A stretch of DNA of 64,000 nucleotides from Pseudacidovorax sp. NFM-22 (GTDB lineage: Bacteria; Pseudomonadota; Gammaproteobacteria; Burkholderiales; Burkholderiaceae_C). Below, piece after piece: positions 9,692 through 17,642 of the stretch (positions are counted from its first letter, which is position 1; each line of letters starts with the position of its first letter). Where the stretch lies: the NCBI RefSeq assembly GCF_021401245.1, contig NZ_JACBFY010000003.1, forward strand, positions 124,001 to 188,000. The letters run 5' to 3'. Below the pieces are notes generated by a model, which was given only the letters and a program-made list of their open reading frames with translations, was not told where the DNA came from and ran no database searches. A program made the position numbers and the translations under genes.

Positions 9692-10423
9692 ATGCCCGAG
9701 ACATTCACGGCCGGCCTGGACTTGCCGCGCATCGCCGCCATCACCCTGGACCTGGATGACACCCTGTGGCCCGTGTGGCCGACCATCGAGCGCGCCGAAG
9801 GCGTGCTGCATCAATGGCTGCAGCAGCATGCGCCACGCACGGCCGAACTGGTGGCCTCGCCAGCCGAACTGCGCGCCCTGCGCATCGCCACCGAGAAAGA
9901 GCGCTCCGACCTCGCGCACGACCTGGCCGCCCTGCGGCGCGAATCGATCCGCCTGGCCCTGCGCCGCGCCGGCGAGGACCCGGCCCTGGCCGAGCCCGCC
10001 TTCGAGGTCTTCTATGCCGAGCGCCAGCGCGTGGTGCTGTACGAGGACGCGGCCCCGGCGCTCGACTGGCTGGCCGCACGCTATCCGCTGGTGGCGGTCT
10101 CCAACGGCAATGCGGACCTGGCGCTCACCGGCGTGGACCGCTGGTTCCGCGGCGGCTTCAGCGCATACCGCTTCGGCACCGCCAAGCCGCATGCGGCTAT
10201 CTTCCATGCCGCGGCCGCGTCGGTGGACGTGTCGCCGGAGCAGGTGCTGCATGTGGGCGACGATGCGGCGCTGGACGTGACCGGCGCCCTGAACGCCGGC
10301 ATGCAGGCCGCATGGCTGGTGCGCGACGAGCGTCCGTGGGCTGAAGGCGCCCGTCCGCAATTGATCGTGCCCGACCTGCGCGCGCTGTGCGTGGCGCTCG
10401 GCGCCTCGGCCGACCTGCGCTGA
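9692..10423 (+). CDS. HAD-superfamily hydrolase
   Basis: A 243-residue haloacid-dehalogenase-like phosphatase. Motif I is ITLDLDDTLW, with nucleophile D20 and acid D22; motif II is AVSNGNADL; motif III/IV is FGTAKPHAAIF with HVGDDAALDVTGALNAGM. A helical cap lies between residues 28 and 95. It probably dephosphorylates a small cytoplasmic metabolite; the substrate cannot be told. It shares a very short divergent region with hemH and is followed by a strong terminator. Confidence 0.88.
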   Translation: MPETFTAGLDLPRIAAITLDLDDTLWPVWPTIERAEGVLHQWLQQHAPRTAELVASPAELRALRIATEKERSDLAHDLAALRRESIRLALRRAGEDPALAEPAFEVFYAERQRVVLYEDAAPALDWLAARYPLVAVSNGNADLALTGVDRWFRGGFSAYRFGTAKPHAAIFHAAAASVDVSPEQVLHVGDDAALDVTGALNAGMQAAWLVRDERPWAEGARPQLIVPDLRALCVALGASADLR

Positions 10424-10494
10424 GCCGCGGGCGGCACCCCGGGGAATCCCTCGGATTTTTCGGGAACCTTTGCGCCGGGCAGGCGCACCCACTG

Positions 10495-10525
10495 GCGGCC
10501 GCGCTGGGACGCGGCCGCTTTTTTT
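10495..10525 (+). terminator. rho-independent terminator after the HAD gene
   Basis: A 9-bp perfect stem GCGGCCGCG / CGCGGCCGC with a 6-base loop is followed at once by seven T residues. It lies 71 bases after the HAD stop codon and before the SH3b gene, so the SH3b gene must have its own promoter or rely on read-through. Confidence 0.85.
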
Positions 10526-10563
10526 CCCTTTTCCACTCCTCTTTCGACAAAGGACCGATTCCG

Positions 10564-11031
10564 ATGATGTTCACCCGCTCCCTGCGCCGCTCGACCCCGT
10601 CTCTCGTGCTGATGCTGCTGCTGATGCTGGCCACCGTGTCGACGGCCTGGGCCCGGGAAATGGTCAGCGCCGCGCGCGACGGGACCATGCTGCGTGCCGG
10701 CCCCGGCACGAAGCACGAGGCGCGCTGGAGCGTGGACCGCGGCTATCCGCTCGAAGTGCTGCGCCGCCAGGGCGGCTGGCTGCAGGTGCGCGACTTCGAG
10801 GGCGACCGCAGCTGGGTGGCCCGTTCGGTCACCAACCGGCAGCGGCACGTGGTGTCGACCGCCGCCCGGCTCAACATCCGCGCCAGCGCCAGCCTCAAGG
10901 CGCGCATCCTGGCCGTGGCCGAGTACGGCGAGGTGCTGCGCGTGATGGGCAGCCGTGGCGACTGGCTCAAGGTGCGCAGCAGCCACGGCCGCGTGGGCTG
11001 GGTGTCGAAGAAGCTGACCTGGGGCTACTGA
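10564..11031 (+). CDS. exported protein with two SH3b domains
   Basis: A 155-residue exported protein. A signal peptide with a leucine/methionine-rich core ends in AWA near residue 30. Two bacterial SH3 (SH3b) repeats follow: DGTMLRAGPGTKHEARW with WLQVRDFEG, and AARLNIRASASLKARIL with WLKVRSSHGRVGWV. Such domains bind peptidoglycan or peptides in the periplasm. The second copy has the classic LNIRA motif. Its last 7 bases overlap the end of hpnE on the other strand. Confidence 0.85.
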   Translation: MMFTRSLRRSTPSLVLMLLLMLATVSTAWAREMVSAARDGTMLRAGPGTKHEARWSVDRGYPLEVLRRQGGWLQVRDFEGDRSWVARSVTNRQRHVVSTAARLNIRASASLKARILAVAEYGEVLRVMGSRGDWLKVRSSHGRVGWVSKKLTWGY

Positions 11032-12275
11032 AGCGCTGCCGCGGCAGCAGCCAGCCCGCTGCGCACCGCGCCTTCGAGCGTGGCGGGGTAGGGGCCTTCG
11101 ATGTGGTCGCCGCAGGCCAGCAGGCCCGGCGCCAAGGCCATCGCGGGCCGGACCAGGCCCGGTCGGCAGGCGAAGGTGGCGCGCTTCTCCACCACCGTGA
11201 GCACGGGGTCGAGCTCCTGCCAACCGAGTTGCGCGGCCGCCTGGGTCAGGACCTGCGCGGTGAGCGCCTCCCGCCCGGCACTGCAGGCGCTGCAGACGAA
11301 GGCGGCCAGGCCCGGCTGGCCGCGCAGGCGCTGCAGGTCGAAGACGAACTGGGCCGGCCGATCGGCGTCGGCATGCAGGGCGCGCAGCGGCGGCCCGTCC
11401 GCGAGCCCGGGTGCATGGCGCACATAGACCGTGCCGGTGGGCACATGGTCCATCGCCCGTGCCGTGGCTGCCCAGTCGGGCGCGAGGTGCGCGGCCAGCC
11501 GGGCGCCTTCCCAGGCGGAGGTCGCCAGCACGACGCGATCGAAGGCTTGGCCGTCGATGCGCCATCCCTCGCCATCGCGCACGAGCTCATCCACGCGGCT
11601 GCCCAGGCGGATCGTTGCGTCGCGCGCGCCCAGCCAGGCGGCCGCGGCGTCGGGCAGCAGGGCGCCCAGGTCGACGCGCGGCAACAGCAGGTCGGCGCCG
11701 CCGGGCTCGCCGAAGAGGGCGTCGCGCAGCACGCGCAGGAAGACCGCGCCGCTGGCTTCCTGCATGGGCGTGTTGAGCGCGGACACGCACAGCGGCTCGA
11801 TCAGCAGCTGTTGCACGGCCGGCGCAAGGTCCCGGCACAGGTCGGCGACGGTGGCGGCGGGATCGCAGGCGAAGCCGGCCCGGCGCCAGCGCCCGGCGGT
11901 GCGCAGCAGCGACAGCTTGTCGCGCCAGGTCCATCCGCGCGCTGTGGCGATGGCGACGGCCAGGTCCAGCGGTGGCGGCAGGCCCGCGGGCACGCGCAGC
12001 CCGCGACCGTCGGCATGGCGCAGGTCGAGCGGCTGGCGCTGCAGCACGGCCTCGGGCGCGATGCCCAGCTCGTGCATCAGGCCCAGCGTGGCGGTGTAGG
12101 CGCCGATCAGGATGTGCTGGCCGTTGTCCAGCACCAGACCGTCGGCTTCGACGCGGCGCGCGCGGCCGCCGGGCTGGCGGGCGCTTTCGAAGACGGTGAC
12201 GCGGGCGCCGGCCCGCGTGGCGGCCACGGCGCAGGCCAGGCCGGCCCAGCCGGCGCCGATGACGGCGAGCTTCAT
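11025..12275 (-). CDS. hpnE: hydroxysqualene dehydroxylase HpnE
   Basis: A 416-residue FAD-dependent amine-oxidase-fold protein of the squalene-associated desaturase family. It reduces hydroxysqualene to squalene, after HpnC and HpnD. The dinucleotide-binding motif GAGWAGLACA is at residues 7-16, with FESARQPGGRARR just after, and the FAD-closing motif LLACGDHIEGPYPATLEGAV near the C-terminus. It is the last gene of the minus-strand hpnC-hpnD-hpnE run, 70 bases after hpnD. Its stop overlaps the SH3b stop region tail to tail. Confidence 0.9.
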   Translation of the reverse strand: MKLAVIGAGWAGLACAVAATRAGARVTVFESARQPGGRARRVEADGLVLDNGQHILIGAYTATLGLMHELGIAPEAVLQRQPLDLRHADGRGLRVPAGLPPPLDLAVAIATARGWTWRDKLSLLRTAGRWRRAGFACDPAATVADLCRDLAPAVQQLLIEPLCVSALNTPMQEASGAVFLRVLRDALFGEPGGADLLLPRVDLGALLPDAAAAWLGARDATIRLGSRVDELVRDGEGWRIDGQAFDRVVLATSAWEGARLAAHLAPDWAATARAMDHVPTGTVYVRHAPGLADGPPLRALHADADRPAQFVFDLQRLRGQPGLAAFVCSACSAGREALTAQVLTQAAAQLGWQELDPVLTVVEKRATFACRPGLVRPAMALAPGLLACGDHIEGPYPATLEGAVRSGLAAAAAALQ

Positions 12276-12345
12276 GCGGGCCCGCGCAGCGGCACAGGCA
12301 CACCAGCGCCTGGCGCCAGGCCGTGCGGTGAGCGCAGGGCGGCCT

Positions 12346-13188
12346 TCACAGCCGGCCCAGCGCCTGCACCTTCCACGCCAGCCACAGCTTGCGCAGCGGC
12401 GTCAGGCCGATGCGCTGGTCCAGCACCTTGAAATCCTCCGACTCGATCTCGCGCAGCAGCGTGCGGTAGATGCTGGCCATCATCAGCCCGGGCTTCTGGC
12501 TGCGGCGGTCGGCGGCCGGCAGCAACGCCAGGGCCTCGTCGTAGGCGGCATGCGCGCGTTGGGCCTGGAAGCGCATCAGCGCCACGAAGCGCTCGGAATG
12601 CACGCGGCCCAGCACCTCGTGCGCCTTGACGTCGAACTGCTGCAGCTCGTTGACCGGCAGGTAGATGCGGCCGCGCCGCGCGTCCTCGCCCACGTCGCGG
12701 ATGATGTTGGTCAGCTGCAGCGCCAGCCCCAGCTTGTGGGCGTAGGCGGTGGTGGCGGGGTCGGACTGGCCGAAGATGCGCGCCGCCACCTCGCCCACCA
12801 CGCCGGCCACCAGGTGGCAGTAGCGCGCCAGGCCGGGGAAGTCGAGATAGCGCGTCTGCTGCAGGTCCATCTCGCAGCCTTCGATCACCTGCTGCAGCTG
12901 CACCGCCTCGATGCCGAAGGCGGCGGCATGCGGCATCAGCGCCTTCATGGCGGGATGGCGCGGCTCGCCGGCGAAGGCCTGGGCCACCTCTGTGCGCCAC
13001 CAGGCCAGCTTGGTGGCGGCCACGCCAGGGTCGGTCACCTCGTCGACCACATCATCCACCTCGCGGCAGAAGGCATAGAAGGCGGTGATGGCCGCGCGGC
13101 GCTCCGGTGGCAGGAAGAGGAAGGCGTAATAGAAGCTGCTGCCCGAGGCGGCGGCCTTGTCCTGGACGTATTGCTCGGGGGTGCTCAT
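12346..13188 (-). CDS. hpnD: presqualene diphosphate synthase HpnD
   Basis: A 280-residue trans-prenyltransferase of the squalene/phytoene synthase family, joining two farnesyl diphosphates into presqualene diphosphate. The two Mg-binding aspartate motifs are present: FCREVDDVVDEV near residue 43 and QLTNIIRDVGEDARRGR near residue 160, and RIYLPVNEL follows the second. Start chosen at MSTPEQYVQ (13186-13188); an in-frame ATG 20 codons upstream gives only a proline-rich leader. It is the middle gene of the hpn run. Confidence 0.9.
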   Translation of the reverse strand: MSTPEQYVQDKAAASGSSFYYAFLFLPPERRAAITAFYAFCREVDDVVDEVTDPGVAATKLAWWRTEVAQAFAGEPRHPAMKALMPHAAAFGIEAVQLQQVIEGCEMDLQQTRYLDFPGLARYCHLVAGVVGEVAARIFGQSDPATTAYAHKLGLALQLTNIIRDVGEDARRGRIYLPVNELQQFDVKAHEVLGRVHSERFVALMRFQAQRAHAAYDEALALLPAADRRSQKPGLMMASIYRTLLREIESEDFKVLDQRIGLTPLRKLWLAWKVQALGRL

Positions 13189-13323
13189 TGGGCGCAGGCG
13201 GCTCGGAGGGGGCGGGTCATTGGGCCGGCGATTGTCGGGGATCGCCATGACGATGCCGCCGGCTGTGCGGCGCGGCGGATCGGCCGCCTCGGCGGCCGTT
13301 GCGCGTGGCGCGCCTGCCGGGGC

Positions 13324-14217
13324 TCAGGCCCGCATGCGCAGCGCGCGCCACAGCAGCCTCGGTGCATCCGCCTTGCCGACCGTGGGCCGCCGGCGGAAGC
13401 TGTCGAAGCCCTGGGCCTCGATCTTGTCGAGGATGGCCAGTCCGCCCTGCACCACCAGCCGCAGCTCCCAGCCGATGCGCCCGGGCAGGCGGTGGACCAG
13501 CGGCGCGCCTTCGTGCATCAGCGCGCGCGTCCAGCGCACCTCGTCGGCGACCAGCGCCAGGGCCGGGGGCGGCGGCTCGGCACCGTCCAGCGGCGCGAAG
13601 CGGGCGAAGTCGGTGCGCTGCAGCCCATGCGCGGCGCAGTCCGCGAGCGGCAGGTACAGGCGGCCGCGCGGCAGGTCCACGCCCAGGTCCTGCCAGAAGT
13701 TGACGAGCTGCAGGGCGCTGCAGATGGCGTCGTTCTGCCGCAGGGCCTGGGCGTCGTGCACGCCGTACAGGTGCAGCAGCAGCCGGCCCACCGGGTCGGC
13801 GGAGCGGCGGCAGTAGTCCAGCAACTCGTCGCGGTCGGCATAGGCGCGGCCGTCGCGGGTGAAGGCGATGTCCTGGGCGAAGGCGTCGAGCAGGTCGGCC
13901 AGCAGCCGATGGGGCAGGGCGAAGCGGCGCACTTCGTGGGCCAGCGGCCCGAAGACCTGGGGCCAGCGTGCCGAGGGGGTCGCAGTCGCGAAGACGGCGT
14001 CCAGGTCCGCGTGATAGGCGCTCAGCTCGGCGAGCCGCTGCGTCGGCGTGGCATCGCCCTCGTCCGCGATGTCGTCGGCGGTGCGGGCGAAGTGGTAGAT
14101 GGCGGCAATGGGCGGCCGCAGCCGCGGCGGACACAGCCATGAGGCGACGGGGAAGTTCTCGTAATGGTCGGGCGCCGCGGCCTGGGCAGGCATCGGCGAG
14201 GCGGGGGCGGGAGGCAT
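13324..14217 (-). CDS. hpnC: hydroxysqualene synthase HpnC
   Basis: A 297-residue squalene/phytoene-synthase-fold enzyme that converts presqualene diphosphate to hydroxysqualene. The aspartate-rich sites are HFARTADDIADEGD and LVNFWQDLGVDLPRGRLYLP. Start taken at the ATG at 14215-14217; one eight codons inside (14191-14193) is also possible, and the usual family start (DHYENFPVAS) comes soon after either. It is first of three genes that make squalene for hopanoids; no squalene-hopene cyclase is in the window. It is divergent from kup, with 112 bases between. Confidence 0.9.
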   Translation of the reverse strand: MPPAPASPMPAQAAAPDHYENFPVASWLCPPRLRPPIAAIYHFARTADDIADEGDATPTQRLAELSAYHADLDAVFATATPSARWPQVFGPLAHEVRRFALPHRLLADLLDAFAQDIAFTRDGRAYADRDELLDYCRRSADPVGRLLLHLYGVHDAQALRQNDAICSALQLVNFWQDLGVDLPRGRLYLPLADCAAHGLQRTDFARFAPLDGAEPPPPALALVADEVRWTRALMHEGAPLVHRLPGRIGWELRLVVQGGLAILDKIEAQGFDSFRRRPTVGKADAPRLLWRALRMRA

Positions 14218-14329
14218 CCGGGCATTGTGCGCGGCACCTGTGGCTTTCCTGACCGCGCGCCGACTTCCCACCTCGGTCCGACCCGGCGCAGCGCTATGCT
14301 GCCCCCCAGCCCGACTTCCCTCACGCCCC

Positions 14330-16258
14330 ATGGCTTCCGCTCCCGCCGTTCCCGTGCCCCAGGGCGCCTCCGCTTCCGCCCATCCCGCCGGCCCGGCGCT
14401 CATGGTGGCGGCGCTCGGCGTGGTGTTCGGCGACATCGGCACCTCCCCCCTCTATGCCTTCAAGGAGACGCTGAACTCGGAGCACGGCGTGGCCTTCACC
14501 ACGGGGGCCGTGCTGGGCCTTCTGTCGCTGATCTTCTGGGGCCTGATGGTGGTGGTGACGCTCAAGTACGTGGTCTTCGTGCTGCGGGCGGACCACGACG
14601 GCGAAGGCGGCATCCTGGCGCTGCAGGCCCTGGCCCGCCATGCGGCCGGCTCGCCCGACCGGCGGGGGCGCACGCATCCCGCCATGGTGACGGCCACCAT
14701 CGGCCTGGGCTTGCTGGGCGCCGCCATGTTCTATGGCGACAGTCTGATCACGCCGGCCATCTCGGTGCTGTCCGCGGTGGAGGGCCTGGAAGTGCAGGCG
14801 CCCGCGCTGCAGCGCTGGGTGATCCCGCTCACGCTGGTGATCCTGGTGCTGCTGTTCATGGTGCAGCGGCGCGGCACCGGGGCGGTGGGCAAGGTGTTCG
14901 GGCCGGTGATGCTGCTGTGGTTCGGCACACTCGGCGTCAGCGGGGCGATGCAGGTGATCGAGCAGCCCGCCGTGCTGGAGGCGCTGGACCCGCGCCATGC
15001 GGTGCGCTTCCTGGTCGAGCACCGGTCCCAGTCGCTGGCCGTGCTGGGGGCGGTGTTCCTGGCCTTCACCGGCGGCGAGGCGCTGTATGCCGACATGGGC
15101 CACTTCGGCGCGCGGCCGATCCGGCTTGCCTGGCTGCTGATCGCGCTGCCGGCCCTGGTGCTCAACTACTTCGGCCAGGGCGCGCTGGTGCTGGCCGATC
15201 CCCAGGCGGTGGACAACCCCTTCTTCCGGCTCTTCCCGTCCTGGGCGCTGCTGCCGGTCGTGGGCCTGGCCGCCATGGCCACCGTGATCGCCTCGCAGGC
15301 GGTGATCTCCGGCGCTTTCTCGCTGACGGCGCAGGCGATGCGGCTGGGTTACCTGCCGCGCATGCGCGTCGTGCAGACCTCCGGCGAATCCATCGGGCAG
15401 GTCTACGTGCCGGTGATCAACTGGTTGCTGATGGTGGGCGTGCTGTTGCTGGTGCTGGGCTTCCGCAGTTCGAGCGCGCTGTCGGCCGCCTACGGCATCG
15501 CGGTGTCGATCACCATGGTCACCACCACGCTGCTGGCCGGGCTGGTGGCCTGGCGGCTGTGGCACTGGAACCGCGTGGCGGTGCTGCTGGGCGTGATCGT
15601 CTTCGTGGGCGTGGACCTGGCCTTCGTCGTGGCCAACACGCTCAAGGTGGCCGACGGCGGCTGGCTGACGCTGGCCGTGGCGGTGGTGGCGATGGTGCTG
15701 TTCAGCACCTGGGCCAAGGGCGTGCGGCTGACGCGCGCCGAACTGGTGGCCGAACTGATTCCGCTGCCGGATTTCGTCGACTCGCTGGTGCTGGAGATGC
15801 CCTTCCGCGCGCGCGGCACGGCCGTCTTCCTCACCGCCGATGCGCTGTCGGTGCCCCATGCCCTGCTGCACAACCTGCACCACAACCAGGTGTTGCACGA
15901 GCAGGTCTTCGTGATGCAGATGCTGGCTTGCGAGACGCCGCGCGTGCCGGCGCGCGAGCGCATCGAGGCCCAGAACCTGGGCCACGGCATCTGGGCGGTG
16001 AAGGTGCGCTACGGCTTCATGGAGCCGCCGAACGTTCCGGAGTTCGTGCGCATGCTGGCCTACCAGAAGGGGCTGGCGGTGGAGTCGATGGCCACCTCGT
16101 ATTTCATCTCCCGCGCCTCGCTGGGCCGGCGGCGGCTGCCGGCGTTCAGCGGCATGCGGCAGGCGCTGTTCAGCTGGCTGCAGCGCAACGCCGGCCGCGC
16201 CTCGGACTATTTCCATCTGCCGGAGAACCGGCTGGTGGAAATGGGTCAGCGTCTCTAG
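14330..16258 (+). CDS. kup: Kup-type potassium uptake transporter
   Basis: A 642-residue potassium/proton symporter of the KUP/HAK family. The signature GVVFGDIGTSPLYAFKETLN is at about residues 30-50; GGILALQAL, MFYGDSLITPAISVLSAVEG and YFGQGALVLADPQAVDNPFF follow in the usual order. About twelve membrane spans are spread over residues 25-455, and the last 190 residues are the cytoplasmic tail, as usual for bacterial Kup. The start at 14330 gives normal length; the longer frame upstream is not conserved. Confidence 0.95.
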   Translation: MASAPAVPVPQGASASAHPAGPALMVAALGVVFGDIGTSPLYAFKETLNSEHGVAFTTGAVLGLLSLIFWGLMVVVTLKYVVFVLRADHDGEGGILALQALARHAAGSPDRRGRTHPAMVTATIGLGLLGAAMFYGDSLITPAISVLSAVEGLEVQAPALQRWVIPLTLVILVLLFMVQRRGTGAVGKVFGPVMLLWFGTLGVSGAMQVIEQPAVLEALDPRHAVRFLVEHRSQSLAVLGAVFLAFTGGEALYADMGHFGARPIRLAWLLIALPALVLNYFGQGALVLADPQAVDNPFFRLFPSWALLPVVGLAAMATVIASQAVISGAFSLTAQAMRLGYLPRMRVVQTSGESIGQVYVPVINWLLMVGVLLLVLGFRSSSALSAAYGIAVSITMVTTTLLAGLVAWRLWHWNRVAVLLGVIVFVGVDLAFVVANTLKVADGGWLTLAVAVVAMVLFSTWAKGVRLTRAELVAELIPLPDFVDSLVLEMPFRARGTAVFLTADALSVPHALLHNLHHNQVLHEQVFVMQMLACETPRVPARERIEAQNLGHGIWAVKVRYGFMEPPNVPEFVRMLAYQKGLAVESMATSYFISRASLGRRRLPAFSGMRQALFSWLQRNAGRASDYFHLPENRLVEMGQRL

Positions 16259-16334
16259 CGCCTTTCCTTTCCCCTCCGCTCGACTGGCGGCCGCCCGCGC
16301 GGCCTGCTGCCCGCTGCGCGTTGCGTCTGGGCGA

Positions 16335-16381
16335 TTGACAGCCCGAAGGCCCTTCCCCGAAGATTGCTGACTCGTCGGTCA
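16335..16381 (+). promoter_or_regulatory. possible promoter -35 and operator upstream of the RND pump
   Basis: In the 184 bases between kup and the efflux genes there is a TTGACA hexamer at 16335-16340 and, after it, the interrupted palindrome TGACTCGTCGGTCA (16368-16381), the kind of site bound by TetR-type repressors of RND pumps. A clear -10 at the right spacing is not seen, so this is weak. No regulator gene is adjacent. Confidence 0.35.
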
Positions 16382-16442
16382 TTAATTGTGGCCGGTGCCT
16401 CAACCCCTTGTTCCGCCGCCCGCTCACGGCCGGCGCCAGGCC

Positions 16443-17642
16443 ATGCCTCATACGACTACCAACCGGGCTCCGCGGGGCCTCGTGCCGGGATTCCTCGCGC
16501 TCGGCGCCTTTGCGGCCCTCCTTTCGGGCTGCTCGCGCCAGCCGGCCCAGGAGGAACCCGTGCGCGCCGTCAAGCTGATGACGGTGGCGGTCACCCCCTT
16601 TGCGAGCGAGCCCGAATTCGCCGGCGAGGTGCGTGCGCAGGTCGAATCGCGCCTGGGCTTCCGCGTCGGCGGCAAGGTGCTGCGGCGGCAGGCCGAGCTG
16701 GGCCAGCGGGTGAAGGCGGGCCAGGTGCTGGCGGAGCTGGATCCGCGCGACCTGCGCCTCTCGGTCGAGGCGGCCCAGGCCCAGGCCAGCGCGGCGCGCA
16801 CGCAGCGCGACCTGGCCGAGGCCGACCTGGCCCGCTACCGCGAACTGCGGGCCAGGAACTTCATCAGCGCCGCCGAGATGGAACGGCGCGAGGCCAGCTT
16901 CAAGTCCGCCCAGGCGCAGTTCGACCAGTCGCGGGCGCAACTGAGCGCGCAGGGCAACCAGGCTGGCTATGCCGTGCTGACGGCCGATGCGCCGGGCGTC
17001 GTGACCTCGGTCGATGCCGAGCCGGGCCAGGTGGTGGCGGCCGGCACGCCGGTGGTGCGCGTGGCGCTGGACGGCCCGCGCGATATCGTCTTCGCCGTGC
17101 CGGAGGACCGTGCGCCGCAGGTGCGCATCGGTTCCGCCGTGGCGGTGCGCGGCTGGTCGGCCGGCACCGAGGCGCTCGAAGGCCGCGTGCGCGAGGTGGC
17201 CGCCAGCGCCGACCCCGTCACCCGCACCTACACCGTGAAGGTGGCGGTCGACGCCGCGCAGGCACCGGCGCTGGGCGCCACCGTCTATGCCAAGCCACGC
17301 GCGCTGTCGCTGGCCGGCACGCCGGTCATCAAGCTGCCGACCGGCGCGTTGCGCCAGGACGGGCAGGGCTCGGCCGTGTGGGTGCTGGATCCGGCCAGCA
17401 TGACGGTGAAGTCGCAGGCGGTGGAGATCGCCACGGCTGACGGCAACGAGGCGGTGATCGCCAAGGGCCTGGCGCCCGGCATGCAGGTGGTCACAGCCGG
17501 GGTGCACGTGCTCGCGCCGGGGCAGAAGGTGACGGTCTACCGGGACCGCTATGCGGCACAGGACCCCGGCGCCGCCAGCGCGCCTGCGGCAGCCGCGGCC
17601 CCGGCCGCTTCACCGGCCCCGGCCGCCAGCGGGGCCCGCTGA
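16443..17642 (+). CDS. RND efflux periplasmic adaptor (membrane fusion lipoprotein)
   Basis: A 399-residue membrane fusion protein. The lipobox LLSGC puts the lipid anchor at about residue 30. The order is the usual one: first beta strand and lipoyl half (ESRLGFRVGGKVLRR, GQRVKAGQVLAELDPRDL), a helical hairpin (about residues 95-180), the second lipoyl half (VLTADAPGVVTSVDAEPGQVV), then beta-barrel and proximal domains. It bridges the inner-membrane pump and an outer-membrane channel. The Ala/Pro-rich tail after residue 380 is low complexity. Its TGA overlaps the ATG of the pump gene. Confidence 0.9.
   Translation: MPHTTTNRAPRGLVPGFLALGAFAALLSGCSRQPAQEEPVRAVKLMTVAVTPFASEPEFAGEVRAQVESRLGFRVGGKVLRRQAELGQRVKAGQVLAELDPRDLRLSVEAAQAQASAARTQRDLAEADLARYRELRARNFISAAEMERREASFKSAQAQFDQSRAQLSAQGNQAGYAVLTADAPGVVTSVDAEPGQVVAAGTPVVRVALDGPRDIVFAVPEDRAPQVRIGSAVAVRGWSAGTEALEGRVREVAASADPVTRTYTVKVAVDAAQAPALGATVYAKPRALSLAGTPVIKLPTGALRQDGQGSAVWVLDPASMTVKSQAVEIATADGNEAVIAKGLAPGMQVVTAGVHVLAPGQKVTVYRDRYAAQDPGAASAPAAAAAPAASPAPAASGAR

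Noticed and set aside
10470..14142. Two long plus-strand frames opposite hpnE, hpnD and hpnC
   Set aside because: Gln/Ala/Arg-rich shadows; the minus-strand enzymes carry all their active-site motifs.
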